DNA of 8,231 bases from Elusimicrobiota bacterium (GTDB lineage Bacteria > Elusimicrobiota > Elusimicrobia > Elusimicrobiales > UBA9959), in contig DNQL01000246.1 of NCBI GenBank assembly GCA_003500765.1, forward strand, positions 1-8,231. The letters are read 5' to 3'. Made by a program: the position numbers and the translations under genes. The notes beneath the pieces are model-generated. The model was not told where the DNA came from, did not search any database, and saw nothing but the letters and a program-made list of their open reading frames with translations. Each line of letters opens with the position of its first letter. Position 1 is the stretch's first letter. Of the stretch, positions 1-7,112 are shown one piece after another.

Positions 1-162
1 GGCGGCCAGGGCCGCGGCGGTCTCGAAGAGCAGCGACGGGACGTCGTCGGCGAAACGGAGGCTCAGTTCTTCCCCGGGCAGGGCTTCCAGCGCGCCGGCC
101 AGCGCCGCCAGGCTGTATATGTTCTCCCTGGTCGAGAGGAAGATCAGCGTGACCGGTTTCAT
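1..162 (-). CDS. N-terminal part of an unidentified protein (cut by window edge)
   Basis: Only the first 54 codons are present; the rest lies beyond the left edge. The translation begins MKPVTLIFLSTRENIYSLAA and continues with a Leu/Ala-rich helix and a segment reading FADDVPSLLFETAAALAA. The start is set by a 4 bp ATGA overlap with the stop of the upstream membrane-protein gene, which implies translational coupling; no good Shine-Dalgarno is seen. The short hydrophobic strand followed by a Tyr-Ser-Leu helix resembles the start of B12-binding/radical SAM proteins (MJ_1487-like family), where a Rossmann-like domain comes first. That resemblance is faint and rests on memory of the family. The reading frame is well supported; the function is not. 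Confidence 0.6.
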   Translation of the reverse strand, partial: MKPVTLIFLSTRENIYSLAALAGALEALPGEELSLRFADDVPSLLFETAAALAA

Positions 163-926
163 TCGTCCGCCGGCGGATCCCGGTCCTCCTCCTCTTCTCC
201 GGCCCCGCCGGGCGCGTGGGGGCGGCGCCTGTCGGCCCGGTCCTTGAGCCGGCAATAGGCGACGGCCGCGGAGCAGTTGAGCCAGGGGACGAAGACGAAA
301 TTCTTCAGCGCGTGGCCGGTCACGTCCCAGAACCCCGTTTTGAAGGCCAGAGCGGGTTCCTTGACGGAGCCGATCTCTATCACCGACGGGGCGAAGATCT
401 CTATGAGCACCACAAGGCCCAGCACTGGGAAGAGGTCCGTCCGGTGTCCCAGCGTTATCGCGGCGCTGCGCAGGAAACTGTCCCTGACCGGCAGGTCCTC
501 GTCCACCAGCGCGTACTCGCCGAAAGAGTAGGCCAGCATGATGAGTATGCCGGGCACTATCAGCAGCATGAATCCGCCCAGCAGCATCATCGAGAATATG
601 AGCGTCAGGGCCAGGGCCCTGAAATAGATGGAGAAGCCGTAAAAGATGTCGCGCAGCGACGCCCGCCCCCGCGCGGCTTTTATGTAGAAGAGGGTCACGC
701 CCGCCTCTACGGGGATTATGACCGCGGCCATCCACGCGTAGCCGGGCCAGATGCTGCCGAACCTGTCGACCAGTAAATATACAGGCATGGAGAGCAGCGG
801 CACCGCGAGTATGGCCGGGATCAGCCGGGGCAGCATCCCGATGTAGAAATCCCAGCCGTCGGCCAGCCAGGCCAGGCCGCTGTTGCCGCGGCCGCGCCCC
901 GCCGGCAGGTTTTCGGTCTTTTCCAT
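159..926 (-). CDS. Polytopic membrane protein, DUF975/YciC-like
   Basis: This is a 255-residue integral membrane protein of unknown function. Hydrophobic segments lie at about residues 34-53, 61-82, 103-135 (probably two helices), 164-186 and 205-225. A Pro-Gly break in the third region (VPGILIMLAYSFGEYALVDED) is followed by a helix with DSFLRSAAITLGHR. This layout recalls the 'PGI...aLV.E..g...Al.rS...t.Gh' signature of DUF975/YciC-type and related membrane proteins. The cytoplasmic tail from about residue 226 is basic, then strongly acidic (GEEEEDRD). It overlaps the next gene by 4 bp, so the two are probably made together. The ATG at 926 lies just downstream of a TAGAAT -10 element, which would give an almost leaderless mRNA. 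Membrane location is confident; the family link is tentative. Confidence 0.8.
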   Translation of the reverse strand: MEKTENLPAGRGRGNSGLAWLADGWDFYIGMLPRLIPAILAVPLLSMPVYLLVDRFGSIWPGYAWMAAVIIPVEAGVTLFYIKAARGRASLRDIFYGFSIYFRALALTLIFSMMLLGGFMLLIVPGILIMLAYSFGEYALVDEDLPVRDSFLRSAAITLGHRTDLFPVLGLVVLIEIFAPSVIEIGSVKEPALAFKTGFWDVTGHALKNFVFVPWLNCSAAVAYCRLKDRADRRRPHAPGGAGEEEEDRDPPADE

Positions 927-935
927 GCGGCAGTA

Positions 936-965
936 ATTCTAATAAATACGGAACACCCGTGACAG
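936..965 (-). promoter_or_regulatory. Putative sigma70 promoter for the membrane-protein gene
   Basis: On the minus strand, CTGTCA (960-965) and TAGAAT (936-941) are separated by 18 bp. The predicted transcription start is near 929, only about 3 nt before the ATG at 926, so the transcript would be nearly leaderless. No Shine-Dalgarno lies before that ATG, which agrees. The -35 match is modest (4 of 6). Confidence 0.45.
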
Positions 966-987
966 AGCGCGCGGTAATAAATAGAAT
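959..987 (+). promoter_or_regulatory. Putative sigma70 promoter for the SH3-like exported protein
   Basis: GTGACA (959-964) and TAGAAT (982-987) are separated by the ideal 17 bp. The predicted start of transcription falls at about 994, which is the A of the ATG itself, so the mRNA may be leaderless. The AAGG just before the ATG is too close to act as a Shine-Dalgarno. The -35 element overlaps that of the divergent minus-strand promoter. Confidence 0.45.
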
Positions 988-993
988 GAAGGT

Positions 994-1734
994 ATGAAAG
1001 CCCTAACATACCCTCTTATCTGCGCGCTGTTCCTGCTACAGGCCACTCCGTCCGGCGCCGAGACAACTTCCGGCGGGGTGAATCTGCGCAATGAACCCGG
1101 CGGCAAGGTCATAGTGAAGATAAAAAAGAAGACCTCCGTAGAATGCGCCCCCGCCTCGGGCGGCTGGCAGCTGACCGGCCTGGTCTCGCTGATAGACAAG
1201 GGCGACTACAACCCGTTCACCGGGGTGATACGAGCGAAGAGCCCTCTTTATGACGAGGCCGGGGTAAAAATCGGAGAGGTCCTCTCCGATATAAGGGCCT
1301 GGCTGATAGAGGAAAAGAGCGGCCGCGCCATGATGAGTTTCACGGGCTTTCTCAAGGAGAGAGAGATACGCCGGGATTCGCGGGTCGAGTACGCGCTCTC
1401 GAGGCTGACGGAGGGCGCGCGCCGCGGGCTCACCCAGGAGGATTTTAAGCGGCACTTCGAGGATTTTCCGTACGAAGCGTGGGCCGGACGCGGGTCCCTG
1501 CGCAGCTGGATGATGAAGGACCATTGGATGGGCCGGGCCGCGCCGGGTCCGAGGATGATACTTATCTTCGACGGCGAGCGCCTGAGCGCCGCCATACACT
1601 CGCGGCCCCTCGACACCCGGAAGTTCAGGCCGGGCGAGGGCCCCCGGGGCTACCACATGACCTGGTTCGAGGGCATGCCCGAGACCGCCAAGTCACGCAT
1701 CCGCGAGCTCTACTATCCCCTCGTCGAGAAGTAG
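994..1734 (+). CDS. Exported protein with bacterial SH3-like domains
   Basis: The 246-residue product starts with a Sec signal peptide: a hydrophobic core at residues 5-17 and likely cleavage after Ser-Gly-Ala at 20-22. Mature residues 28-70 (GVNLRNEPGGKVIVKI) form a bacterial SH3 (SH3b) domain, a fold that often binds cell-wall peptides. Residues 77-125 (RAKSPLYDEAGVKIGEV) look like a second SH3-like unit. Residues 130-246 form a charged domain I do not recognise, with a Trp/Met-rich stretch SWMMKDHWMG at 171-180. The gene stands alone between a divergent and a convergent neighbour, so its context says little. A periplasmic or cell-wall-associated role is likely; enzymatic activity is not evident. 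The gene call and signal peptide are solid, the SH3b call fairly good, and the C-terminal domain unknown. Confidence 0.85.
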   Translation: MKALTYPLICALFLLQATPSGAETTSGGVNLRNEPGGKVIVKIKKKTSVECAPASGGWQLTGLVSLIDKGDYNPFTGVIRAKSPLYDEAGVKIGEVLSDIRAWLIEEKSGRAMMSFTGFLKEREIRRDSRVEYALSRLTEGARRGLTQEDFKRHFEDFPYEAWAGRGSLRSWMMKDHWMGRAAPGPRMILIFDGERLSAAIHSRPLDTRKFRPGEGPRGYHMTWFEGMPETAKSRIRELYYPLVEK

Positions 1735-1747
1735 GGAACGTTTTTTT
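1716..1747 (+). terminator. Possible weak intrinsic terminator
   Basis: A run of seven T (1741-1747) follows the stop codon closely. An imperfect stem can form just upstream between TCCC (1716-1719) and GGGA (1734-1737), with CTCG/CGAG complementarity inside the loop. The stem is short and starts inside the coding region, so the call is weak. It fits the convergent arrangement, with the opposing gene ending only 14 bp away. Confidence 0.3.
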
Positions 1748-1748
1748 C

Positions 1749-2624
1749 TTATTTCGTTACGGCCTGGGAGTAGAGCCAGCCGGCGCGGAAGGAACTGCGC
1801 ACCAGCGGGCCGGCCAGGGCGGCCCTGAAGCCGAGTTCGACGGCCCGGCTCTGCCAGGCCTCGAATTCCTTCGGTGTGTAATACCGCTTCACTTCGAAAT
1901 GTCCCTTCGACGGCGCCAGGTACTGGCCCAGCGTGACCAGGTCGCAGCCGGCCGACGCCGCGTCTTTCAGCGCCGCCTCCAGGTCGGCTTCCGTTTCCCC
2001 CAGCCCCAGCATGAACCCCGTCTTGACCAGCGAGGCCGGCCGGTATTTTTTAGCGTCCGAGAGGAGCTTGAGCGAGCGGCGGTAATCGGCGCCCTTGCGC
2101 ACGGCGTAGAGCGACGGCACTGTTTCCAGGTTGTGCCCCAGCACGTCGGGGGCCGCGTCCAGCACGGTCCTGAGCGCGCCGGCGTCGCCGCCGAAATCGG
2201 GGATGAGCGGCTCGGTCTTTATCCCGGGGCAGGACTCGCGCAGCGCGCGCAGCGTGGCCGCGAAATGTCCGGCTCCGCCGTCGGGCAGGTCGTCGCGGGT
2301 GGGCGAGGTGAATACGACGTATTTCAGTCCCCAGCGGCGGGAAAGTTCCCCCACCCGCGCCGGTTCGCCCGGGTCCGGGGCCAGGGGTTTCTTCTTGGAT
2401 ACCGCGCAGAAAGCGCAGGCCCGCGTGCAGATATCGCCGAGTATCAGGAAAGTCGCCTCGCCCGCGGCGAAACAATTGCCCTTGTTCGGGCATAGCGCTT
2501 CGTCGCAGACCGTGTGAAGCCGCGCGCCGGCCAGGTCGCCGGCGGTGTCGCGGGCCGGGGCGCCGCGGAGCCCGGATTTGTTCTTCCGGACTTCCGCGAC
2601 GATCCAGTCGGGATACGTTCCCAT
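1749..2624 (-). CDS. lipA: Lipoyl synthase LipA
   Basis: This radical SAM enzyme inserts two sulfurs into protein-bound octanoyl chains to form the lipoyl cofactor of 2-oxoacid dehydrogenases and the glycine cleavage H protein. All diagnostic parts are visible in the 291 residues. The auxiliary 4Fe-4S cluster motif CX4CX5C is C40, C45, C51. The radical SAM motif CX3CX2C is C66, C70, C73 (ICTRACAFC). The SPTRDDLPDGGAGHF loop is at 107-121 and the C-terminal RSS motif at 276-278, whose serine ligates the auxiliary cluster in characterised LipA. The N-terminus is short but complete (YPDWIVAEVR, matching the usual 'KPxWL' start). Its ATG lies 1 nt after the aspS stop, so it is the last gene of the operon. 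No lipB or lplA is in view, so the source of octanoyl groups is unknown. Confidence 0.97.
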   Translation of the reverse strand: MGTYPDWIVAEVRKNKSGLRGAPARDTAGDLAGARLHTVCDEALCPNKGNCFAAGEATFLILGDICTRACAFCAVSKKKPLAPDPGEPARVGELSRRWGLKYVVFTSPTRDDLPDGGAGHFAATLRALRESCPGIKTEPLIPDFGGDAGALRTVLDAAPDVLGHNLETVPSLYAVRKGADYRRSLKLLSDAKKYRPASLVKTGFMLGLGETEADLEAALKDAASAGCDLVTLGQYLAPSKGHFEVKRYYTPKEFEAWQSRAVELGFRAALAGPLVRSSFRAGWLYSQAVTK

Positions 2625-2625
2625 C

Positions 2626-4410
<1,785 letters not shown>

Positions 4411-4450
4411 GGCTCTCCCGGGAGTATATGGGCGCGCGGCGGCGCCAGGA

Positions 4451-5701
4451 TCAATCGGGCTTGCGCGCCAGGCGCGAGGCGAGACCGGAGAAGGGCACGC
4501 TTTCCTGCCCCGCCTGGCCCTTGAGGGGCTTGAGCGAGCAGGCCCCCGCTTTTAATTCGTCCTCGCCGATGATCACGGCGTAGTCGGTCCCGCTCCTGTC
4601 GGCGGAGCGCATCTGCGATTTCATGCTGAGGTCGAAATTGGAATAGTCGGCGGCCAGGCCGACCGAGCGCAGGTCCGACATCAGGCGGAAGGCTTCGACG
4701 CCGGCCTCTTTGCCGGAGGCGACGAAGAAGGCCGCGGGGCCTTTTTCCTCCGGTGCGGCGCCGGCGGCTTTTATCACCAGCGCGGCGCGGTCCAGTCCCA
4801 TGGCCCAGCCTACCGACGGTGAGGCCGGGCCGCCCATCGACTTTATCAGATCGTCGTATCGGCCGCCGCCGGCCACCGCGTCCTGCGCGCCGAGGGCGCC
4901 GGCTTTCACTTCGAAGACCGTGCGGGTGTAATAGTCCAGCCCGCGCACCATCGTGTGGTTGACCTTGAAGTCCACCCCCGCGGCTTTGAGCAGCTCCTGG
5001 GTGCGGTCGAAATGTTCCACGCAGGAGGGACAGAGGGATATCTTAGGCGCCTTGTCGGCCAGCCAGGGGCCGTCCACCTTGCAGTCCAGCGCGCGCATTG
5101 GGTTGCGGTCCACGCGGCGCTTGCACGCCTCGCATAGGGCCTCCGTGTTGAGCTTGAGATAGCCCAGCAGCGTCTCGCGGTAGGCCCGGCGGCATTCGGC
5201 GCAGCCCAGGGTGTTGAGCTCCACCGTGCAGCCCGGCGCGCCGGCTTTTTCGAGGACCTTTACCAACAGGGCGATGGATTCCGCGTCGGCCGACGGGGAG
5301 GGATTCCCGATGCATTCGACCCCTATCTGGGTGAACTCGCGGTAGCGGCCGGCCTGGGGCCGCTCGGCGCGGAACATGGGGCCGATGTAGAAAAGTTTGG
5401 CGTTCCGGCCGCCCTGAGAGAGGTTCTGCTCGATGTACGCGCGGGCCACGCCGGGGGTTCCCTCGGGCCGCATCGCCACTTCGCGCCCCCCTCCGTCGGT
5501 GAAGGCGTACATTTCCTTCTCGACAATGTCGGTGGTGTCGCCGGTGGATTTTACGAACAGTTCCTTGGTCTCCAGCGTAGGTATGCGTATCTCCCGGTAG
5601 CCGTGCAGCCGGAAAACCTCCCGCGCCGCCGCCTCGATGGCGGAGAAAAGCTCGGAGTCGGGCGGCAGTATGTCCCGGAAGCCGCGCAGCGTACGGCTCA
5701 T
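4451..5701 (-). CDS. hisS: Histidyl-tRNA synthetase
   Basis: This class II synthetase attaches histidine to tRNA(His). The 416-residue product has a standard length. Visible features in order are GFRDILPP (7-14), motif 1 around RIPTLE (39-44), RPEGT (78-82), motif 2 FRAER (110-114) with TQIGVE (124-129), the histidine-binding loop RGLDYYTR (253-260), GGGRYD (278-283), motif 3 GLDR (302-305), and a C-terminal anticodon domain (about 323-414). Between motifs 2 and 3 are seven cysteines: C158 plus C167/C170, C190/C193, C207 and C224/C227. The paired ones form the CxxC-rich insertion found in many bacterial HisRS, which suggests bound zinc. The ATG overlaps the stop of the CRP-family gene by 4 bp, so translation is probably coupled. 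Confidence 0.97.
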   Translation of the reverse strand: MSRTLRGFRDILPPDSELFSAIEAAAREVFRLHGYREIRIPTLETKELFVKSTGDTTDIVEKEMYAFTDGGGREVAMRPEGTPGVARAYIEQNLSQGGRNAKLFYIGPMFRAERPQAGRYREFTQIGVECIGNPSPSADAESIALLVKVLEKAGAPGCTVELNTLGCAECRRAYRETLLGYLKLNTEALCEACKRRVDRNPMRALDCKVDGPWLADKAPKISLCPSCVEHFDRTQELLKAAGVDFKVNHTMVRGLDYYTRTVFEVKAGALGAQDAVAGGGRYDDLIKSMGGPASPSVGWAMGLDRAALVIKAAGAAPEEKGPAAFFVASGKEAGVEAFRLMSDLRSVGLAADYSNFDLSMKSQMRSADRSGTDYAVIIGEDELKAGACSLKPLKGQAGQESVPFSGLASRLARKPD

Positions 5702-6375
5702 CCGCGCGCCTTGGCGGCCATCGACTGCAGCCTGGCCTTGCTCTTTAAAATTATCCTGCCTCGCTGATAATCGATGATGCCGCTGCGCTTGAGCGAATTG
5801 ACGGCCCGGCAGACGGGGACCCGGGTGGTGCCCAGGTATTCCGCCAGCTCGCCCTGGCCGATAGCCACGACCAGCGGCCCGGCCTTGGACTTGGCTTCGA
5901 GCTCGAGTATGGCGGAGGCCAGGCGGCCCAGTATATTATGGAACAGCATGGACTCCACTTCTTTGTTCGCCTTGTCCAGCCGCTCCACCAGGGTGCGGAT
6001 TATTTTCATGCTGAAGTCGGCGTGGCGAACCACCAGCCTGCCGAAGTTCTGCTTGGAGATGACCAGCAGCTCGGTGTCCTCCAGCGCCTGGGCCGAGGCG
6101 GAGCGTATCTTGCCCCCGAGCAGCGACATCTCTCCGAAGAAGTCGCCTTTGCCCAGGAAGGCGAAGGTTTTTTTCTTGCCGCCGCCGAGCGAGGTGAATA
6201 TCTTTATCTTACCGGCGTTGACGATGAAGAAATTCTTCCCCACCTCTTCCTTGTTGAATACCATGTCCCCCGCCTTATAGCGGCGGACGGAGGCGATCTT
6301 CACGATATGGTTAAGGTCGGCCTTTCCCAGCCCTTTAAGGAAAGTTACTTTCTCGAGAGCCTTGTGGAGCGTCAT
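5698..6375 (-). CDS. CRP/FNR-family transcription regulator
   Basis: This is a 225-residue cytoplasmic DNA-binding regulator. Residues 10-125 form a cyclic-nucleotide-binding beta-roll with a phosphate-binding cassette (GEMSLL at 81-86, R91-S92-A93). Residues 122-150 are the long dimer helix, and residues 170-215 a winged helix-turn-helix (GQGELAEYLGTTRVPVCRAV). The cassette arginine and serine match E. coli CRP R82/S83. The C-helix positions matching T127/S128, which contact cAMP adenine, are Ala136 and Asn137, so the ligand may not be cAMP. No N-terminal cysteine cluster exists, so it is not an FNR iron-sulfur sensor. A Cys (189) replaces the usual Ser/Thr of the recognition helix. I chose the ATG at 6375 over an in-frame ATG at 6414 because it overlaps the upstream stop by 4 bp and has GAGAAGG 7 nt before it. 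Targets are unknown. Confidence 0.92.
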   Translation of the reverse strand: MTLHKALEKVTFLKGLGKADLNHIVKIASVRRYKAGDMVFNKEEVGKNFFIVNAGKIKIFTSLGGGKKKTFAFLGKGDFFGEMSLLGGKIRSASAQALEDTELLVISKQNFGRLVVRHADFSMKIIRTLVERLDKANKEVESMLFHNILGRLASAILELEAKSKAGPLVVAIGQGELAEYLGTTRVPVCRAVNSLKRSGIIDYQRGRIILKSKARLQSMAAKARG

Positions 6376-6950
6376 TTTTTCGCCTTCTCGTCCTTGTGGT
6401 GCTCCGTTCCGCATTTGTGGCCGCCGTCGGCGTACTGGGCCTGCATGGCCTTGATGGTCTCAGGCTTCTTGGAGGCGAGGAGGATCTTAACCCCCGTCGC
6501 GGTATTTTCGAACTTGGCGGTGGCGTCCTTGGGCAGGCAGGAGCAGTTGCCGCCGGCGTAGTGGACCGCGGTCAGTTCCTGGAGTTTCGCTATCGCCTCC
6601 TTGCCCTTGGAGGCCAGCGTCAGTTCAACGCCGTCCTTGGTGTTCTTCACCGTCTTCTCCACTCCCTCCATCTGCTTGGGGCAGGCGGCCTTGGCTTCCT
6701 TGCCCTTGCCGCAATCATGGTCCTTTTCGCCCTTCATCCCGGGGCAGTCGTGCTTCTTCCCGGCTTCGGCCTTTGCGCCGGGGCAGTCGTGCTTGCCTCC
6801 CTCGGCGGCCTGCCTGGACATGGGGCATTCTACCTTGGCCGCGGCTTTTGTGTCGCCGGCCTTTTTGTCGCCCGGGCATTTGCCGCAATGGGCGTAAGCG
6901 GTCATCGCGACCGCGAAAAATATTATACCGGCGAGCAGATCTTTCTTCAT
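6372..6950 (-). CDS. Secreted Cys/His-rich, probable metal-binding protein with a duplicated domain
   Basis: The 192-residue product has a signal peptide (hydrophobic 5-17, likely cleavage after Ala-Tyr-Ala at 18-20). The mature protein has ten cysteines (22, 25, 42, 56, 69, 80, 90, 136, 138, 180) and many histidines. The N-terminal half is low-complexity and Lys-rich, with repeated HCGKCPG, KHDCPG, KKHDCPG and DHDCGKG units (21-80). The C-terminal half has two copies of one domain: copy 1 about 97-138, copy 2 about 143-180. They share N-T-x2-G-V-x3-L-A-S-K-x2-E-x-I-x3-Q, and each ends near cysteines (NCSC, HKC). No catalytic motif is seen. A periplasmic metal chaperone or sink is the natural reading, perhaps for Cu(I), Zn or Ni. 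It is the first gene of the operon, has AGGGAGAA 6 nt before its ATG, and is divergent from a Fur-family gene. I know no named family. Confidence 0.88.
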   Translation of the reverse strand: MKKDLLAGIIFFAVAMTAYAHCGKCPGDKKAGDTKAAAKVECPMSRQAAEGGKHDCPGAKAEAGKKHDCPGMKGEKDHDCGKGKEAKAACPKQMEGVEKTVKNTKDGVELTLASKGKEAIAKLQELTAVHYAGGNCSCLPKDATAKFENTATGVKILLASKKPETIKAMQAQYADGGHKCGTEHHKDEKAKK

Positions 6951-6954
6951 TGTG

Positions 6955-6962
6955 TTCTCCCT
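6955..6962 (-). promoter_or_regulatory. Ribosome binding site of the Cys/His-rich gene
   Basis: The minus strand reads AGGGAGAA with GGAG 6 nt before the ATG at 6950. It fixes the start and gives this gene one of the two clearest Shine-Dalgarno sequences in the window. Confidence 0.8.
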
Positions 6963-6970
6963 AAAACGCG

Positions 6971-6976
6971 ATTATA
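6971..6976 (-). promoter_or_regulatory. Perfect -10 element for the five-gene operon
   Basis: The minus strand carries TATAAT, predicting a transcription start near 6964 and a leader of about 14 nt that includes the ribosome binding site. No sequence like TTGACA sits 16-19 bp upstream; the nearest (TTGCGG, 6999-7004) is 22 bp away. The promoter may therefore need an activator, helped by the AT-rich DNA at 7008-7035. Confidence 0.6.
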
Positions 6977-6994
6977 GGTCGTTTCCAAACGGCC
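6977..6994. repeat. Inverted repeat abutting the -10 element, possible operator
   Basis: GGTCGTTTCCAAACGGCC is an 18 bp dyad with 8 bp arms, one mismatch and a 2 bp centre. It begins directly next to TATAAT (6971-6976) and fills the -35/-10 spacer of the operon promoter. A repressor there would block RNA polymerase; a MerR-type activator would also sit here. The protein that binds it is unknown, and it does not resemble the Fur box. Confidence 0.5.
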
Positions 6995-7007
6995 GGAGCC
7001 GCAACGC

Positions 7008-7019
7008 AATTATATAATT
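7008..7019. repeat. AT-rich perfect palindrome
   Basis: AATTATATAATT is a 12 bp perfect palindrome centred about 50 bp upstream of the predicted start of the minus-strand operon. It may act as an UP element or a protein site, but AT-rich palindromes of this length can arise by chance. Confidence 0.35.
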
Positions 7020-7041
7020 TTTCAAGAGAATTAGTTGAAAA
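7019..7041. repeat. Inverted repeat TTTTCAA-N9-TTGAAAA
   Basis: Perfect 7 bp arms (7019-7025 and 7035-7041) flank a 9 bp centre. The dyad is centred about 66 bp upstream of the predicted start of the minus-strand operon, close to where a class I activator sits. Its 23 bp size suits a dimeric helix-turn-helix protein such as the CRP-family regulator in that operon. That link is speculation. Confidence 0.35.
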
Positions 7042-7065
7042 GGGCGCGTTTTCCGGCGGGCGAGG

Positions 7066-7094
7066 TTGACAGAGGCGTCATGTATTAGGATAAT
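7066..7094 (+). promoter_or_regulatory. Promoter of the Fur-family gene
   Basis: A perfect -35 TTGACA (7066-7071) and a -10 GATAAT (7089-7094) are separated by the optimal 17 bp. Transcription should start near 7101, leaving a leader of about 12 nt with no Shine-Dalgarno. The -10 hexamer is the first six bases of the Fur box, so repressor binding and polymerase binding exclude each other. Confidence 0.8.
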
Positions 7095-7107
7095 GATAAT
7101 AATTATC
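7089..7107 (+). promoter_or_regulatory. Fur box (operator)
   Basis: GATAATGATAATAATTATC matches the classical 19 bp Fur consensus (GATAATGATAATCATTATC) at 18 of 19 positions. It contains a perfect 7-1-7 repeat, TGATAAT-A-ATTATCA, at 7094-7108. It covers the -10 element and predicted start of transcription of the Fur-family gene and ends 5 bp before its ATG. Autorepression is the simple reading. It lies over 120 bp from the start of the divergent operon, so direct control there is uncertain. Confidence 0.9.
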
Positions 7108-7112
7108 AAATT

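Noticed and set aside
1479..2495. A 338-codon plus-strand frame over the end of the SH3-like gene and lipA
   Set aside because: It overlaps two well-supported genes, has Arg/Gly-rich shadow composition, and shows no domain or ribosome binding site.
4415..4424. Palindrome CTCCCGGGAG covering the aspS ribosome binding site as a possible translational switch
   Set aside because: A palindrome with no loop can form only a 3 bp hairpin, and there is no alternative structure or leader of useful length.
4431..4450. GC-rich hairpin (GGCGC/GCGCC) between hisS and aspS as a terminator
   Set aside because: There is no T run after it on the minus strand, and the gap is only 40 bp within an apparent operon.
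6376..6414. An upstream in-frame ATG extending the CRP-family protein by 13 residues
   Set aside because: The extension (MRNGAPQGREGEK) lies inside the preceding gene and does not look like the family. The ATG at 6375 has a ribosome binding site and the 4 bp overlap seen elsewhere in the operon.
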